A DNA stretch of 64,000 nt, from positions 1,674,001 to 1,738,000 of the forward strand of contig NZ_CP033204.1 in NCBI RefSeq assembly GCF_022701295.1. Reading direction: 5' to 3'. The position numbers were made by a program, and so were the translations under genes. Below are positions 17,695 through 27,047 of the stretch, piece after piece; the first letter of the stretch is position 1; every line of letters starts with the position of its first letter. Source of the stretch: Sphingopyxis sp. YF1. GTDB taxonomy: Bacteria; Pseudomonadota; Alphaproteobacteria; Sphingomonadales; Sphingomonadaceae. A model generated the notes under the pieces. That model saw only the letters and a program-made list of their open reading frames with translations, searched no databases and was not told the DNA's origin.

Positions 17695-18282
17695 TCAGTC
17701 GCCGTCGCCGCCGGGCGCGGCAAGCGCGGCGCCGAACCGGCCCAGGAACCGGTGCCGCAGGTTGCGGCGTGCAAAGGTCGGGAAATCGCGCGCGGGGATG
17801 TAGCCGTGCGCCGCGTCGGCGGCGATCGCCGGTGCGCGCCGGTCGTGGGTCCCCACGACGCGCGCGGGATTGCCGGTCAGGATGGCGCGCGGCTGGAGGC
17901 AGGATTTGGTCACGACGCTGCCGCGCGTCACGATGACATGATCGGCGAGCTCGACCCCGGGCAGGATCGTGCAGCCATCCTCGATGATGCAATGATCGCC
18001 GATCACCTGCGGTTCGACCTCCAGAAAGCTGGTCAGCATCGTCGGGTCATGATCGCCCGAGATCAGCCCGACCCCGCGCCCGATCGTCACGCCGTCGCCG
18101 ATCACGATCCCCATATTGGCGCTGACATAGCATCGCGGCTCGATTCCCGGCCAGCTGTTGCGGCCCAGCAGCACGCGGTGGGGGTAGGACAGCTGACTGT
18201 CGGGATGCATCGGCCAATAGGCCGCGCCGTTGATCCCGATCAGCCGCTGCGCCAGCCGGATTTTCCACGGGACGGCGCGCAT
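17695..18282 (-). CDS. Left-handed beta-helix acyltransferase
   Basis: A 195-residue protein with hexapeptide-repeat turns through the middle (NMGIVIGDGVTIGRGVGLIS, then VIGDHCIIEDGCTILPGVE, then VIVTRGSVVTKS and ILTGNPARVVG). It resembles sugar O-acetyltransferases of the maltose/galactoside acetyltransferase class with acetyl-CoA as donor. The start at 18282 overlaps the previous stop by one base (TGATG). It probably acetylates a sugar or lipid-linked sugar of the polysaccharide; the target cannot be read. Confidence 0.78.
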   Translation of the reverse strand: MRAVPWKIRLAQRLIGINGAAYWPMHPDSQLSYPHRVLLGRNSWPGIEPRCYVSANMGIVIGDGVTIGRGVGLISGDHDPTMLTSFLEVEPQVIGDHCIIEDGCTILPGVELADHVIVTRGSVVTKSCLQPRAILTGNPARVVGTHDRRAPAIAADAAHGYIPARDFPTFARRNLRHRFLGRFGAALAAPGGDGD

Positions 18283-18974
18283 CAGCCGGTCCCCCAGATG
18301 CGGTCGAAGAGGCGCGCGTCGATCGCGGTGCCGCGCAGGCGGCCGATATCGTCGAGCGCGGTGTAACCGACATAGGGCCTGGCGCGCGTCCATCGTTCGC
18401 ATGCGGCGGGATCGAGTCGCTTGATCAGTCGCGCGGGATTGCCCGCAACGATGCAATAGCCGTCGGGAAAACTGTCGGTGACGACGCTGTTCGCGCCGAC
18501 GATGGTAAAATCGCCCAGCCGCACGTCCGGCGCCACCGCGACATTCATCGCCAGCAGGCAATATTTTCCGATGAAGATCGAAAAATCATCGGGCGCGGGC
18601 GGGGCAATGTCGCCGTCGCGAACCGATTGCAGCCGGACGTTCGGCGCCAGCTGCGTATAGTCGCCGACATAGATGCCGCCGCGTCCGTCGATGTCGCAGC
18701 CGACGCTCCAGCCCGGCGAGGTTTCGGGGCCGATCACGACGAAGCGCGAACCGCGGACGCGCGTCGATTTGTGCACGACCCAATAGGTATCGGCGTTGCG
18801 GCGCAGAATTTTTTGCCAGAACCACATGCCGAACCGCACATCGACCTGCGTCCGTACGGTGTCGACGAAATAGCGTTTGCCGGTGAAGTGATGGAAATTC
18901 CGTTCGAACAGCCGCCGTAGCCCGAGCAATATCGCCGCGGGCCAGCTCAGCTGCATGTTCAGAAGACGGCTCAT
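18282..18974 (-). CDS. Hexapeptide acyltransferase
   Basis: A 230-residue left-handed beta-helix protein. An amphipathic N-terminus with FERNFHHFTGKRYF precedes the repeats (SVGCDIDGRGGIYVGDYTQL, IFIGKYCLLAMNVAVAPDVR, FTIVGANSVVTDSF, CIVAGNPARLIKR). The ending is the standard loop of acetyltransferases such as WbbJ/WcaF. It is one of two adjacent acyltransferases, consistent with more than one O- or N-acylation on the repeat unit. It starts 12 bases after the aminotransferase stop. The acceptor is unknown. Confidence 0.75.
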   Translation of the reverse strand: MSRLLNMQLSWPAAILLGLRRLFERNFHHFTGKRYFVDTVRTQVDVRFGMWFWQKILRRNADTYWVVHKSTRVRGSRFVVIGPETSPGWSVGCDIDGRGGIYVGDYTQLAPNVRLQSVRDGDIAPPAPDDFSIFIGKYCLLAMNVAVAPDVRLGDFTIVGANSVVTDSFPDGYCIVAGNPARLIKRLDPAACERWTRARPYVGYTALDDIGRLRGTAIDARLFDRIWGTG

Positions 18975-18985
18975 GCTGCGCCCCG

Positions 18986-20104
18986 TCAGGCCGCCGAACC
19001 GGCCCCCGCCAGCACCGCGGCGATGATGCGGTCCTGTGCTTCGTCGGTCAGATAGGCGTGCATCGGCAGGCTGAAGACCTGCTCCGACCAGCGGTCGGTT
19101 TCGGCCATGCTGCCCGCGACGCGACACTTGTCCTTGTACGCCGGCTGGACGTGCATCGGTTCGGGATAGTGCACCCCGCTCGGCACCCCGGCGGCCTTGA
19201 GCGCGTCGAGGATCGCGGCGCGATCGGGCGATTTGAGCGCGAAATAGCCCCAGACGCTGGTGCGGTCCTCGGCGATCAACGGCAGTTCGAGCGCATTGTG
19301 CCCGGCGAAGGCGGCGAGATAGCGGCTGCCCAGCTCCTGCCGTCGCTCGATCTCCCGGTCGAAGATTTCGAGCTTGGCGAGCAGCACGGCGGCCTGGATC
19401 GTGTCGAGACGTCCGCCGACCCCGACGCGTGTGTGGTGGAAGCGCTTCGACTGGCCGTGGATACGAATCTCGCGGCACGCCTGTGCCAGATCGTCGTCGT
19501 CGGTAAAGATCGCGCCGCCGTCGCCGTAGCAGCCGAGCGGCTTGGCGGGAAAGAAGCTGGTACAGCCGAACAGCGACTGGTTGCCGCTGCGCCGGTCCTT
19601 GTAGGTTGCGCCGAAGCTCTGCGCGCCATCCTCGATCACCGCGATATCGTGCGGCGCCGCGATCGCATTGATCGCGTCCATGTCGGCGCACTGGCCGTAG
19701 AGCGATACGGGGATGATCGCGCGGGTCTTGTCGGTGATTGCGGCCTTCACCGCCTGCGGGTCGATCGTCGAGGTCGCGGGATCGATGTCGACGAACACCG
19801 GGGTCGCGCCGACGAGCGCGATGACCTCGACCGTCGCGACAAAGGTCGCCGAAGTGGTGATGACCTCGTCGCCGGGGCCGACATCGAGCGCCATCAGCGC
19901 GATCAGCAGTGCCTCGGTCCCCGAAGCGACGCCGATGCAGTGCTTCGAACCCGTGTAGGCGGCGAGCTTTTCCTCGACCTCGGCGACCTCGGGACCCATG
20001 ATATACTGGCCATGGTCGAGCACCGCCTGGATGCGCGCGTCGACCGACGCCTTCACCGCGCGATACTGGGCCTTCAGGTCGTTGAATTCGATCACGTCGC
20101 TCAT
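18986..20104 (-). CDS. wbpE: UDP-2-acetamido-3-keto-glucuronate aminotransferase (WbpE-like, DegT/DnrJ/EryC1)
   Basis: A 372-residue PLP-dependent sugar aminotransferase. Characteristic segments are [27 protein letters not shown] and the PLP-lysine motif [14 protein letters not shown] near 185. Coupled wbpD- and wbpB-type genes directly upstream point to WbpE, which aminates the 3-keto group of UDP-GlcNAcA using glutamate. The ATG at 20104 overlaps the wbpD-like stop (ATGA); an ATG at 20116 would add four residues. C3 specificity is inferred from the neighbours, not from active-site residues. Confidence 0.88.
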   Translation of the reverse strand: MSDVIEFNDLKAQYRAVKASVDARIQAVLDHGQYIMGPEVAEVEEKLAAYTGSKHCIGVASGTEALLIALMALDVGPGDEVITTSATFVATVEVIALVGATPVFVDIDPATSTIDPQAVKAAITDKTRAIIPVSLYGQCADMDAINAIAAPHDIAVIEDGAQSFGATYKDRRSGNQSLFGCTSFFPAKPLGCYGDGGAIFTDDDDLAQACREIRIHGQSKRFHHTRVGVGGRLDTIQAAVLLAKLEIFDREIERRQELGSRYLAAFAGHNALELPLIAEDRTSVWGYFALKSPDRAAILDALKAAGVPSGVHYPEPMHVQPAYKDKCRVAGSMAETDRWSEQVFSLPMHAYLTDEAQDRIIAAVLAGAGSAA

Positions 20105-20664
20105 CGCGGAGAACATTCCTCGTCTGTTATTGCATAGCTCTTGTCGCAGGCGGAGCAGGTCACGTCGCCGGCGCCTTCAAGCCGGACGCCGCATTCGCAC
20201 ATCCAGCCGATCCGTCGCGCGGGCACGCCGACCATCAGCGCGTAGGGCTTCACGTCGCGATTGATCACCGATCCCGCGCCGACGAAGCCATATTCGCCGA
20301 TCGTCACACCACACACGATGGTGCAGTTCGCGCCGAGCGTCGCACCCTTGCGTACGATCGTCTCGCGATACTCGTCCTTGCGCGGCACGGCGGCGCGCGG
20401 GTTGTAGACGTTGGTAAAGACCATCGCCGGGCCACAGAAAACATCGTCCTCGAGCGTCACCGCGTCATAGACCGACACGCCGTTCTGGATGCGGACGTTG
20501 TTGCCGATGGTGACGTCGTTGCCGACGTAGACATTCTGCCCCAGCGAGCAGCCTGCGCCGATGCGCGCGGTGCCGCAGACATGCACCCAGTGCCAGATCG
20601 CCGTGCCGTCGCCGATCTCGGCGCCCGGATCGACGATCGCGGTTTCGTGAACCTTCGCGGCCAT
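20101..20664 (-). CDS. wbpD: UDP-3-amino-2-acetamido-glucuronate N-acetyltransferase (WbpD-like)
   Basis: A 187-residue left-handed beta-helix N-acetyltransferase. It begins [20 protein letters not shown] with the [14 protein letters not shown] continuation seen in WbpD, has [14 protein letters not shown] and [15 protein letters not shown], and ends with a small cysteine pair region (CECGVRL and CSACDK) that looks like a zinc ribbon. It would acetylate the 3-amino group made by the WbpE-like enzyme. The start at 20664 overlaps the wbpB-like stop (TGATG). Confidence 0.87.
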   Translation of the reverse strand: MAAKVHETAIVDPGAEIGDGTAIWHWVHVCGTARIGAGCSLGQNVYVGNDVTIGNNVRIQNGVSVYDAVTLEDDVFCGPAMVFTNVYNPRAAVPRKDEYRETIVRKGATLGANCTIVCGVTIGEYGFVGAGSVINRDVKPYALMVGVPARRIGWMCECGVRLEGAGDVTCSACDKSYAITDEECSPR

Positions 20665-21725
20665 CAATAGTCCAGCGGCAGCGAGACGCGCTTGCCGTCG
20701 CGCGCCGAGAGGTAGGCGGCGATCAGCACTTCGAGGCTGCGGAGCCCCTCGCGCCCGTCGGTCGCGGCGTCGCAATCGCCCGCGAGCGTGCCGATGACAT
20801 TGTCGTAATAGAGCTGGTGCCCGAAGCCATAGACCGACCCGGTGTCATAGGAGGCGGCCGCGACCTCGCCGTCGTCGGGGTGCGGGGTGTCGAATTCCCA
20901 ATTCTCGATCTTGTTGAGCGCGACGCCGCCGACCTTGACGCTGCCCTTTTCGCCGAGGATCGTGATCGAGCCCTCGAGGTTCTTCGGATAGGTGAGCATC
21001 GTGACGTTCATCGAGCCGAGCGCGCCCGAGCGCCAGCGCACGTTGAGCGCCGCGGTGTCCTCGACCTCGATGTTGCGCGCGAGCGTCGCGGTATAGGCGT
21101 GGATGCTCTCGATCGGGCCGCCGAGCCAGTCGAGCAGGTCGACATAGTGGCTCGCTTGGTTCATCAGCGCGCCGCCGTCGAACTCCCAGGTGCCGCGCCA
21201 GGCGGCGCTGTCGTAATAATCCTGCGGGCGCGTCCAGAAGACGTTGATCGCGACCATGTAGATGCGGCCGAACCGCCCACCCTCGACCGCGCGCTTGAGC
21301 AGCTGGAGCGTCGCGTTGCGGCGGTTCTGCTTGACGATGAACAGTTGTACGCCGGCCCTGTCGCACGCCTCGACCATGCGCAGCCCGTCGCGCCAGCGCG
21401 TCGCCATCGGCTTTTCGGAGACGATATGGCGCCCGGACTGGGCGATTTCGATCACCTGCGCGGGATGCAGTCCGCTGGGGGTGGTGACGATCACCGCGTC
21501 GGCGTCGGTGGTCTTCAGCATTTCGGTCAGCGAGGCGTGGCCGCGTGCGCCGGTACGCTCGACCGCCTTCGCCAGCGCGGCAGGATCGGTGTCGCAGACG
21601 TCGACGATCTCGGCGCGATTGCCGTGCGCTTCGAGCGCCGCGAAATGATTGGCGGAAATACGCCCGCAACCGACCAGCGCGAAACGTTGGCGCCGGTCCG
21701 TAATAGGCTGAATTGCAACGGTCAT
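20664..21725 (-). CDS. wbpB: UDP-2-acetamido-2-deoxyglucuronate 3-dehydrogenase (WbpB-like, Gfo/Idh/MocA)
   Basis: A 353-residue Gfo/Idh/MocA oxidoreductase. The N-terminal Rossmann motif [14 protein letters not shown], the VSEKPMATR motif with the conserved Lys, and [20 protein letters not shown] with the catalytic-region His are present. In the WbpB-WbpE-WbpD system it oxidises C3 of UDP-GlcNAcA with NAD+. The order wbpB, wbpD, wbpE with overlapping ends supports the pathway. Its substrate could come from the dehydrogenase gene at 37992. The ATG at 21725 is 70 bases downstream of the WbpL-like gene's stop. Confidence 0.87.
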   Translation of the reverse strand: MTVAIQPITDRRQRFALVGCGRISANHFAALEAHGNRAEIVDVCDTDPAALAKAVERTGARGHASLTEMLKTTDADAVIVTTPSGLHPAQVIEIAQSGRHIVSEKPMATRWRDGLRMVEACDRAGVQLFIVKQNRRNATLQLLKRAVEGGRFGRIYMVAINVFWTRPQDYYDSAAWRGTWEFDGGALMNQASHYVDLLDWLGGPIESIHAYTATLARNIEVEDTAALNVRWRSGALGSMNVTMLTYPKNLEGSITILGEKGSVKVGGVALNKIENWEFDTPHPDDGEVAAASYDTGSVYGFGHQLYYDNVIGTLAGDCDAATDGREGLRSLEVLIAAYLSARDGKRVSLPLDY

Positions 21726-21795
21726 ATGTTTGTCGTCATCCTGTTGCTGCCGCCCCTGGCGACGGCTGCGTCTATGAACAAGCTTCGAATAAAGA

Positions 21796-22782
21796 TCAAT
21801 CGGTGCGCGCCGTTCCGGCGCCGAACGCCGCGGCGAGAAGCGCGAGCGCCGCGAAGTCGAGGCCCGCGGTCCAGAAGGGCAGCGCCTGCCGGGCGACCCC
21901 GAGCGCAAGCGGCAGCTGGACGAGCATCGTCAGCGCGAACAGACCGTAGCTGACGCGCGCATGGCCCCAGCGCCGCTTGGCATGCTGATAGGCGTGTTCG
22001 CTGTGCGCCTGCGTGACATTCTGGCGCCGCAATGCGCGCCGGAGCAGCGTCACCGCGCTGTCGCACAGGAACACGCCCTGCATCATCAGGAGCGCGAGCC
22101 CGGCGCGCCAGTCGGCGGCGGCATAGGCGAGGGTGATCGCCGCGAGCAGCAGCCCGATCGGCGCGCTGCCGCTGTCGCCCATGAAGAGCCGCGCCGCGGG
22201 GCGGTTGTAGACGAGAAAACCGAGCATCACCGCGCCGAGCAGCAGCGCGGCGAGCGTGAAGGGGGTTGCCGGATCGATCAGCAACACCGCCGCGACGAAA
22301 CCCAGCGCCTGGAGCGCGACGATACCGTCGATTCCGTCCATGAAATTGGTGATATTGGTCGAATAGACGAGATAGAGCAGCGCGACCGGCAGCGCCGTCC
22401 AGAAGATGGCGTCCGACGGCACCGTCCACGGCCAGAGCGCAAGAAAGAGCGCCGCGCAGCCGATCTGGATCGCGAAGCGGAGTGCGGCCGACAGCGGGCG
22501 CCGATCGTCGAGCCAGCCGAGCCACATCAGCAGCAGCACCGGCGGCACCAGCGCGATCGCCGCAGCGCGTTCGTCGGGGACGAGCGCGCCCGCGAGCGTC
22601 ATCAGCGCCAGCCACAGGCCGAGGAAGACGAGACCGCCCCCGGTCGGGGTCGCGACGAGGTGCGCGCTGCGTTCGTTGGGCGTATCGACCATCGCCTGCT
22701 TCGCCCACCCGATATAGAGCGCGAGGAAGAGGATCGTTCCGAGCAGCCCGGCGGCGGCGAGCCAGAGGTGAAAGGGGGTCAT
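21796..22782 (-). CDS. wbpL: Undecaprenyl-phosphate sugar-1-phosphate transferase (WbpL/WecA-like, GT4)
   Basis: A 328-residue MraY/WecA-family membrane protein with about ten hydrophobic segments. Diagnostic motifs are DTPNERSAH near 32, NITNFMDGIDG near 142 with the catalytic aspartates, GDSGSAPIG near 200, and a cytoplasmic HAYQHAKRR loop. It would start repeat-unit assembly by moving a HexNAc-1-P (QuiNAc or FucNAc if WbpL-like) onto undecaprenyl phosphate. It overlaps the WbpV-like SDR gene by four bases, the arrangement expected when the SDR supplies its donor. Confidence 0.86.
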   Translation of the reverse strand: MTPFHLWLAAAGLLGTILFLALYIGWAKQAMVDTPNERSAHLVATPTGGGLVFLGLWLALMTLAGALVPDERAAAIALVPPVLLLMWLGWLDDRRPLSAALRFAIQIGCAALFLALWPWTVPSDAIFWTALPVALLYLVYSTNITNFMDGIDGIVALQALGFVAAVLLIDPATPFTLAALLLGAVMLGFLVYNRPAARLFMGDSGSAPIGLLLAAITLAYAAADWRAGLALLMMQGVFLCDSAVTLLRRALRRQNVTQAHSEHAYQHAKRRWGHARVSYGLFALTMLVQLPLALGVARQALPFWTAGLDFAALALLAAAFGAGTARTD

Positions 22783-23711
22783 GGCCGCGCCGCCATGTCC
22801 CGAAGCGTCGCCGCCATGGTGACCGGTGGCTGCCAGTCGAGCAGGCGGCGTGCGCCCTCGCCGTCGACGCATAACGGATCGCAAAGCCGGTCGATCGCGG
22901 CGCGCTGGCCGGTCAGGCTGCCCGCGAGCCGCAGCAGCGCGGGCGGGACGGGCAACAGCCGCGCCGGGCGTCCGTAGGCGTCGCCGATGCGGACGAGCAA
23001 TTCGCGGACGCTGACATCGTCGCCGTCGCTCGCGAACAGCGTCGCGCCAGCGGCGGCGGGGTGGTCAGCGGCGGTGATCGCGAGCGACGCGAGATTGGTC
23101 ACGGACACCAGACTTCGCTGGTTATGGCAAAGGCCAAAGGGCAGGGGGCGGCCGCGCGCCACCCACGACACCATGCGCGCGAAATTGGCGCGCACCCCGG
23201 GGCCGTAGACCAGCGGCGGACGGATCACGACGATCTCCAGCCCCGTATCGGCGGCGATGGCGTGGAGCACCTGTTCGGCCTCCCATTTCGACACGCCATA
23301 GGGATCCTGCGGCGCCGGCATGTCCGAAGCGGCAAAGGGGCCCCGTCCGCGTGTCGTCTCACCGTTGACCTTGACCGAACTGAGAAAGACGAGGCGTCGG
23401 GTTCCAGCAGCGGCGGCCTGCCGTGCGAGCGCTGCGGTGCCGTCGCGGTTGACCGCGCGAAAGGCGGCAAGCGGATCGGCGGCGCGGTCGTCCATCTGGT
23501 GCACGCGCGCCGCGCAATGGATCACGCAATCGACACCGGCGACCGCCGTGGCCCAGTCGGTGTCGGGGCCGATGTCGCCGACTACGACCTCTTCCGCGTC
23601 GCCGGTCGCCGTGCGCACCGCGAGCCGCACGGGCGTGCCTGCCGCGCGCAGCTGGCGCACGATCTCGGCGCCGACGAAGCCGGTCGCCCCGGTGACGAGC
23701 GTCCGGTCCAT
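22779..23711 (-). CDS. wbpV: NAD-dependent epimerase/reductase (WbpV-like)
   Basis: A 310-residue extended SDR with the TGATGFVGAE nucleotide motif at residues 7-16, a SSVKVNGE segment and the YGVSKWEAE catalytic YxxxK. Overall pattern and position fit WbpV/FnlB-like C4 reductases that turn UDP-4-keto-6-deoxy-GlcNAc into UDP-QuiNAc or UDP-FucNAc. The dehydratase at 6502 would supply the substrate and the WbpL-like enzyme would use the product. C4 stereochemistry cannot be told from sequence. Confidence 0.78.
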   Translation of the reverse strand: MDRTLVTGATGFVGAEIVRQLRAAGTPVRLAVRTATGDAEEVVVGDIGPDTDWATAVAGVDCVIHCAARVHQMDDRAADPLAAFRAVNRDGTAALARQAAAAGTRRLVFLSSVKVNGETTRGRGPFAASDMPAPQDPYGVSKWEAEQVLHAIAADTGLEIVVIRPPLVYGPGVRANFARMVSWVARGRPLPFGLCHNQRSLVSVTNLASLAITAADHPAAAGATLFASDGDDVSVRELLVRIGDAYGRPARLLPVPPALLRLAGSLTGQRAAIDRLCDPLCVDGEGARRLLDWQPPVTMAATLRDMAARP

Positions 23712-24472
23712 CAGGCGGTCCGGCGCGGCCAATATTGGAAAATCTTGGTCAGATATTTCGACCAGATCATCAGCGCATTGGTCTTCACCCCGTTGCGCCG
23801 GCACGCGACGCCGATTTCGCGGTTGATGATCTTGCGGCTTTGCAGTCCCTGGTTCGACACCCCGCCCGTCGCCATCGTCACGACGGGCGCCGCCACATGG
23901 CTCGCGGTCCGCGCGCCGGTGCAGAAGAAGCGCAGCATCAGGTCGTAATCGGCGGCGATGCGATAATCGGTCGAAAATCCGCCCATCGTGCGGAACAGGT
24001 CGGTGCGCATGTAGAAGCCCGGATGCGGGGGCATCTGGCCCCAGCTGAGGCGCCTGCGCCAGTTGCCGTCCCCCGAATAATAGCGCCGGCGTCCGGGTTT
24101 GTCGGGATCGACGATCACCACGTCGCCTTGCACGGCGTCGGGGTGATCCCGCGCGGCGGCGGCGAGCGCCGCGATCGCGCCCGGATCGCTCAGCCAGTCG
24201 TCGGCGTTGAGGAAGCCGACATAGTCGCCGTTCGCGCGCGCCGCGCCCTTGTTCATCGCGTCGTAAATGCCCTTGTCGGGCTCCGACACCAGCACGCCCC
24301 TGAACCAGTCGAAGCCGCGAATGCGGTCGGCGGTGCCGTCGGGCGACGCGCCGTCGATGACGATATGCTCGATATGCGGATAGGATTGCGCCGCGACCGA
24401 GCGCAGGCACGCCTCGATGGCGTCGCCGGGATTGTAGCAGACGGTGACGATCGAAAAGCGCACGCCGGGCAT
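23711..24472 (-). CDS. Family 2 glycosyltransferase
   Basis: A 253-residue GT-A enzyme. The N-terminal FSIVTVCYNPGDAIEACL and HIVIDGASPDGT segments are followed by the metal-binding region FLNADDWL near 83-90 and a C-terminal acceptor domain with FSTDYRIAADYDLMLRF. It belongs to the WcaA/WcaE-like GT2 group. Donor and acceptor are unknown. The start at 24472 is where similarity begins; the stop overlaps the WbpV-like start. Confidence 0.82.
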   Translation of the reverse strand: MPGVRFSIVTVCYNPGDAIEACLRSVAAQSYPHIEHIVIDGASPDGTADRIRGFDWFRGVLVSEPDKGIYDAMNKGAARANGDYVGFLNADDWLSDPGAIAALAAAARDHPDAVQGDVVIVDPDKPGRRRYYSGDGNWRRRLSWGQMPPHPGFYMRTDLFRTMGGFSTDYRIAADYDLMLRFFCTGARTASHVAAPVVTMATGGVSNQGLQSRKIINREIGVACRRNGVKTNALMIWSKYLTKIFQYWPRRTA

Positions 24473-24492
24473 AAATCCCCAAATTTCCCCGA

Positions 24493-25587
24493 TTAAACCA
24501 ACGACGGGTTGGCTATCGCGTCGGCATAGGCATCGGCAAACTGCTTGGCAATGGCGGGCCAGTGCAGGTGATCGGCAACCCATGAACGGCCCGTCGCACC
24601 CATGGCGACCAGTTGCTGGTCGGGCAGCGCGGTCGCTTCGGTCAGCGCGGCAGCGATCGCGCCGGTCTCGGGCGCGCGCCACCAGCCGCAGCCTTCGGCT
24701 TCGAGGATCTGCCAGGGCGTGCCGGTGGTGGTGATCACGGGCAGCCCGTGCGCCAGCGCCTCGGCGGCCGAAATGCCGAAATTCTCGGTATAGCTCGGCA
24801 GCACGAACAGCGACGCGGCGTCATAATGCGCGCGCTTGGCGGCTCCGCTCGCCGGACCGGCAATGGCCACGACATCGGCGAGTCCGGCGTTCGCAATCTG
24901 CGCCTCGAGCACCGCGCGAAACCCGTCCTCGTCGGGGCCGACCAGCTGCAACCGCCACCCCGCCGGGCGCGCCGCGGCCCAGGCGTCGACCAGCATCGTC
25001 AGGCCCTTGACCGGGTGCAATCGGCCGAGGAACAGCGCGGTGCGCGTCTCGCCCGCGGCGCGCGGCGCGCGCGGCGGCTGGTCGGGAATGTCGATCCCGT
25101 TGGCGATCAGCAGCGGCTGGCGCTCGGGATAACGCTCGCGGATCTTGCCGACCTCGTCCCCGGCGGTCGCGTGCAGCCGCGCGGCGCTTTCGACGCCGCG
25201 TTTCTGATACAGCGCCCATGCCAGACGTTTTTTCCAGCGCCGGTGGTTCCATGCCCAGGGCTGCATCATGCCCCTGATGCTGAGCAGGCGCGGGATGGCG
25301 TGCGCGCGGCAATGCCGCTGGATCCGCGCCCCGTAAGGGAGCCACAGCCCGTTGTCATGGACGATGTCCCAGCGTTCCGCGCCCAGCACTGCGCCGATCG
25401 CGCCCGTCGCTATCGCCACGCGCCCGCTGGGGTCCATCGCGCGCACCCGGTCGGCGCTTCCGTCGGCGGCCCAGACGGTGACGTCGTGTCCCAGCGCGCC
25501 AAGCGCCCCGGCCAGCCGGCCCACCGAATAGGCCGGGCCGCCATGCTCGAGCCGGAAACTGGGGTTCGTCAGCAACAAGCGCGTCAT
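24493..25587 (-). CDS. Family 4 glycosyltransferase
   Basis: A 364-residue retaining GT-B enzyme. The N-terminal domain has HGGPAYSVGRLAGALGALGH and DNGLWLPYG. The C-terminal donor domain has FLGRLHPVKGL and the E-x7-E region SYTENFGISAAEALAHGLPV. It overlaps the Wzy-like gene upstream by four bases. The sugar it transfers cannot be predicted. Confidence 0.84.
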   Translation of the reverse strand: MTRLLLTNPSFRLEHGGPAYSVGRLAGALGALGHDVTVWAADGSADRVRAMDPSGRVAIATGAIGAVLGAERWDIVHDNGLWLPYGARIQRHCRAHAIPRLLSIRGMMQPWAWNHRRWKKRLAWALYQKRGVESAARLHATAGDEVGKIRERYPERQPLLIANGIDIPDQPPRAPRAAGETRTALFLGRLHPVKGLTMLVDAWAAARPAGWRLQLVGPDEDGFRAVLEAQIANAGLADVVAIAGPASGAAKRAHYDAASLFVLPSYTENFGISAAEALAHGLPVITTTGTPWQILEAEGCGWWRAPETGAIAAALTEATALPDQQLVAMGATGRSWVADHLHWPAIAKQFADAYADAIANPSLV

Positions 25588-26987
25588 GACAGGCGCGATC
25601 GGGCCTGTTCCTCGGCGAACTTGCGGATATCGAGATAGCGTTCGAGCATCTTGGCGATGATGAAGCCGACGATCAGCGAAGCGTAGAAGGAGGAAAAAAC
25701 GGCAGAGAAGGGCGCCAGCGGCTGGACGAGCGCAAGCGCGCCGACCGCGAGCGGGACCGCCTCCGTCATGCGCCCCGTGACCATCGCCCGGTAACAGCGC
25801 AGATCGATCCATCGCGACAGGGCGGCAAAGAGCAGGCAGACGATGAACACGCCCCAAGTGCCGAAATTGACATAAGATTCAAAGAAGGGCCCAATGCCAT
25901 AGGTCGTATTGCCGCTCGCCTGATAGCCGGTATGGCGCGTGATGAACTCCGAACCGCCGCGTTCGGGTTTGGTCGTCCAGATAACGCGCGGAACAAAGGC
26001 GAACAGGCCCGCCATCAGCGTCGCACCATTTTCATAGGTGTCGGGCTGATATTCCAGCTTTTCGACCGCCATCCCAACGAAGAAATTCTGATTCAGGCGT
26101 GCGTCGAGCGCAAAAAGCTGATCCTCGTCGGAGCTCGACAAAGGCGTGAAACGAGCGAGGGCGTTACCCAGTCCGTCGAGGCGCTCCTCGAACGTCGAGG
26201 TGGGTTCCCACACCACGTCGCGAAACTCATCGCGAACCAGCAGATAATTGATCGAGAGGAAAACGAAGAGGTACGAGCCGAGCAACAGGGCCAGCAATGC
26301 CCGCCCCACACCGAGACGCCGACCGACCAGCGCAAGCCAGAAGCAACCGATGAAGATGATTGTCGCCAGCGCCTCGGCCAGAATGGCGCTTGCGAGGAGG
26401 TTGGTCAGCGGAATGACAGCCGCAATCAAGCCGATCTGCCATAGCCGCATGCCTTCGCCGAGCCAGACGCGTCGCAACAGGGCGAAACAGAGCGCGATCG
26501 GTAGCAGGCTGCGGCTACTGAAAACGACTGCCCCGAGGCTCGGGATCGCCGAAATCTGGGGCAAGGCCAGCACGAGAACAAAGAAAAAACCGCCGACCAG
26601 AAGCATGCTGCGTTCGGCCAGGCGCAGGAAGCGGGCGGGATAGTGCTGACGGTCGAATTCCAGTCGGTAACTCTGTCCGAAATAGGATGTCAGCCATATC
26701 CCGAGCGCCATCGCGACATAGCCGATCGTCGAGACCTGAAGCCCCTTGGCAACCGACACCCGCGTATAGCCGATGCTCGCGAGAAAGGGGCTGTGCTGGT
26801 GAAAATAGTCCGAACTCAGGTGCACGATTGCGCCGAAATGCATGACGAGCAGACCCAGCATCACCGCAATGGGAAAGCCGAGCGTTCCCTTTGGTGACTG
26901 AATCAGATGAATCACCGTGCCGACGAAGGCCGCAAGGCCAACCACCAGCCAGAAGAGAATCGTCGTTTCAGGACTCGTGAACAGCAT
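25584..26987 (-). CDS. wzy: Wzy-type oligosaccharide repeat-unit polymerase
   Basis: A 467-residue integral membrane protein with about eleven to twelve hydrophobic segments. A large hydrophilic loop (about residues 260-360) contains an RVIWTTKPERGGSEFI segment that resembles the OrfU/Wzy periplasmic loop (Arg-Trp-Lys-rich before a Gly-rich stretch). It would polymerise lipid-linked repeats in the periplasm. Low sequence conservation is normal for Wzy. G+C is visibly lower here (about 50% in sampled blocks) than in the neighbours, as seen for serotype-specific genes. Confidence 0.75.
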   Translation of the reverse strand: MLFTSPETTILFWLVVGLAAFVGTVIHLIQSPKGTLGFPIAVMLGLLVMHFGAIVHLSSDYFHQHSPFLASIGYTRVSVAKGLQVSTIGYVAMALGIWLTSYFGQSYRLEFDRQHYPARFLRLAERSMLLVGGFFFVLVLALPQISAIPSLGAVVFSSRSLLPIALCFALLRRVWLGEGMRLWQIGLIAAVIPLTNLLASAILAEALATIIFIGCFWLALVGRRLGVGRALLALLLGSYLFVFLSINYLLVRDEFRDVVWEPTSTFEERLDGLGNALARFTPLSSSDEDQLFALDARLNQNFFVGMAVEKLEYQPDTYENGATLMAGLFAFVPRVIWTTKPERGGSEFITRHTGYQASGNTTYGIGPFFESYVNFGTWGVFIVCLLFAALSRWIDLRCYRAMVTGRMTEAVPLAVGALALVQPLAPFSAVFSSFYASLIVGFIIAKMLERYLDIRKFAEEQARSRLS

Positions 26988-27047
26988 GCGCGATGCTAAT
27001 GCCCGCCTATGGCGGCGCTGTCGAGGGCAAGCCGCCGCACCGGCGGA

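Noticed and set aside
14798..17803. A 1001-codon open frame on the plus strand
   Set aside because: It runs opposite the flippase and asparagine-synthase genes, has low-complexity Arg/Glu/Asp composition and no recognisable motif.
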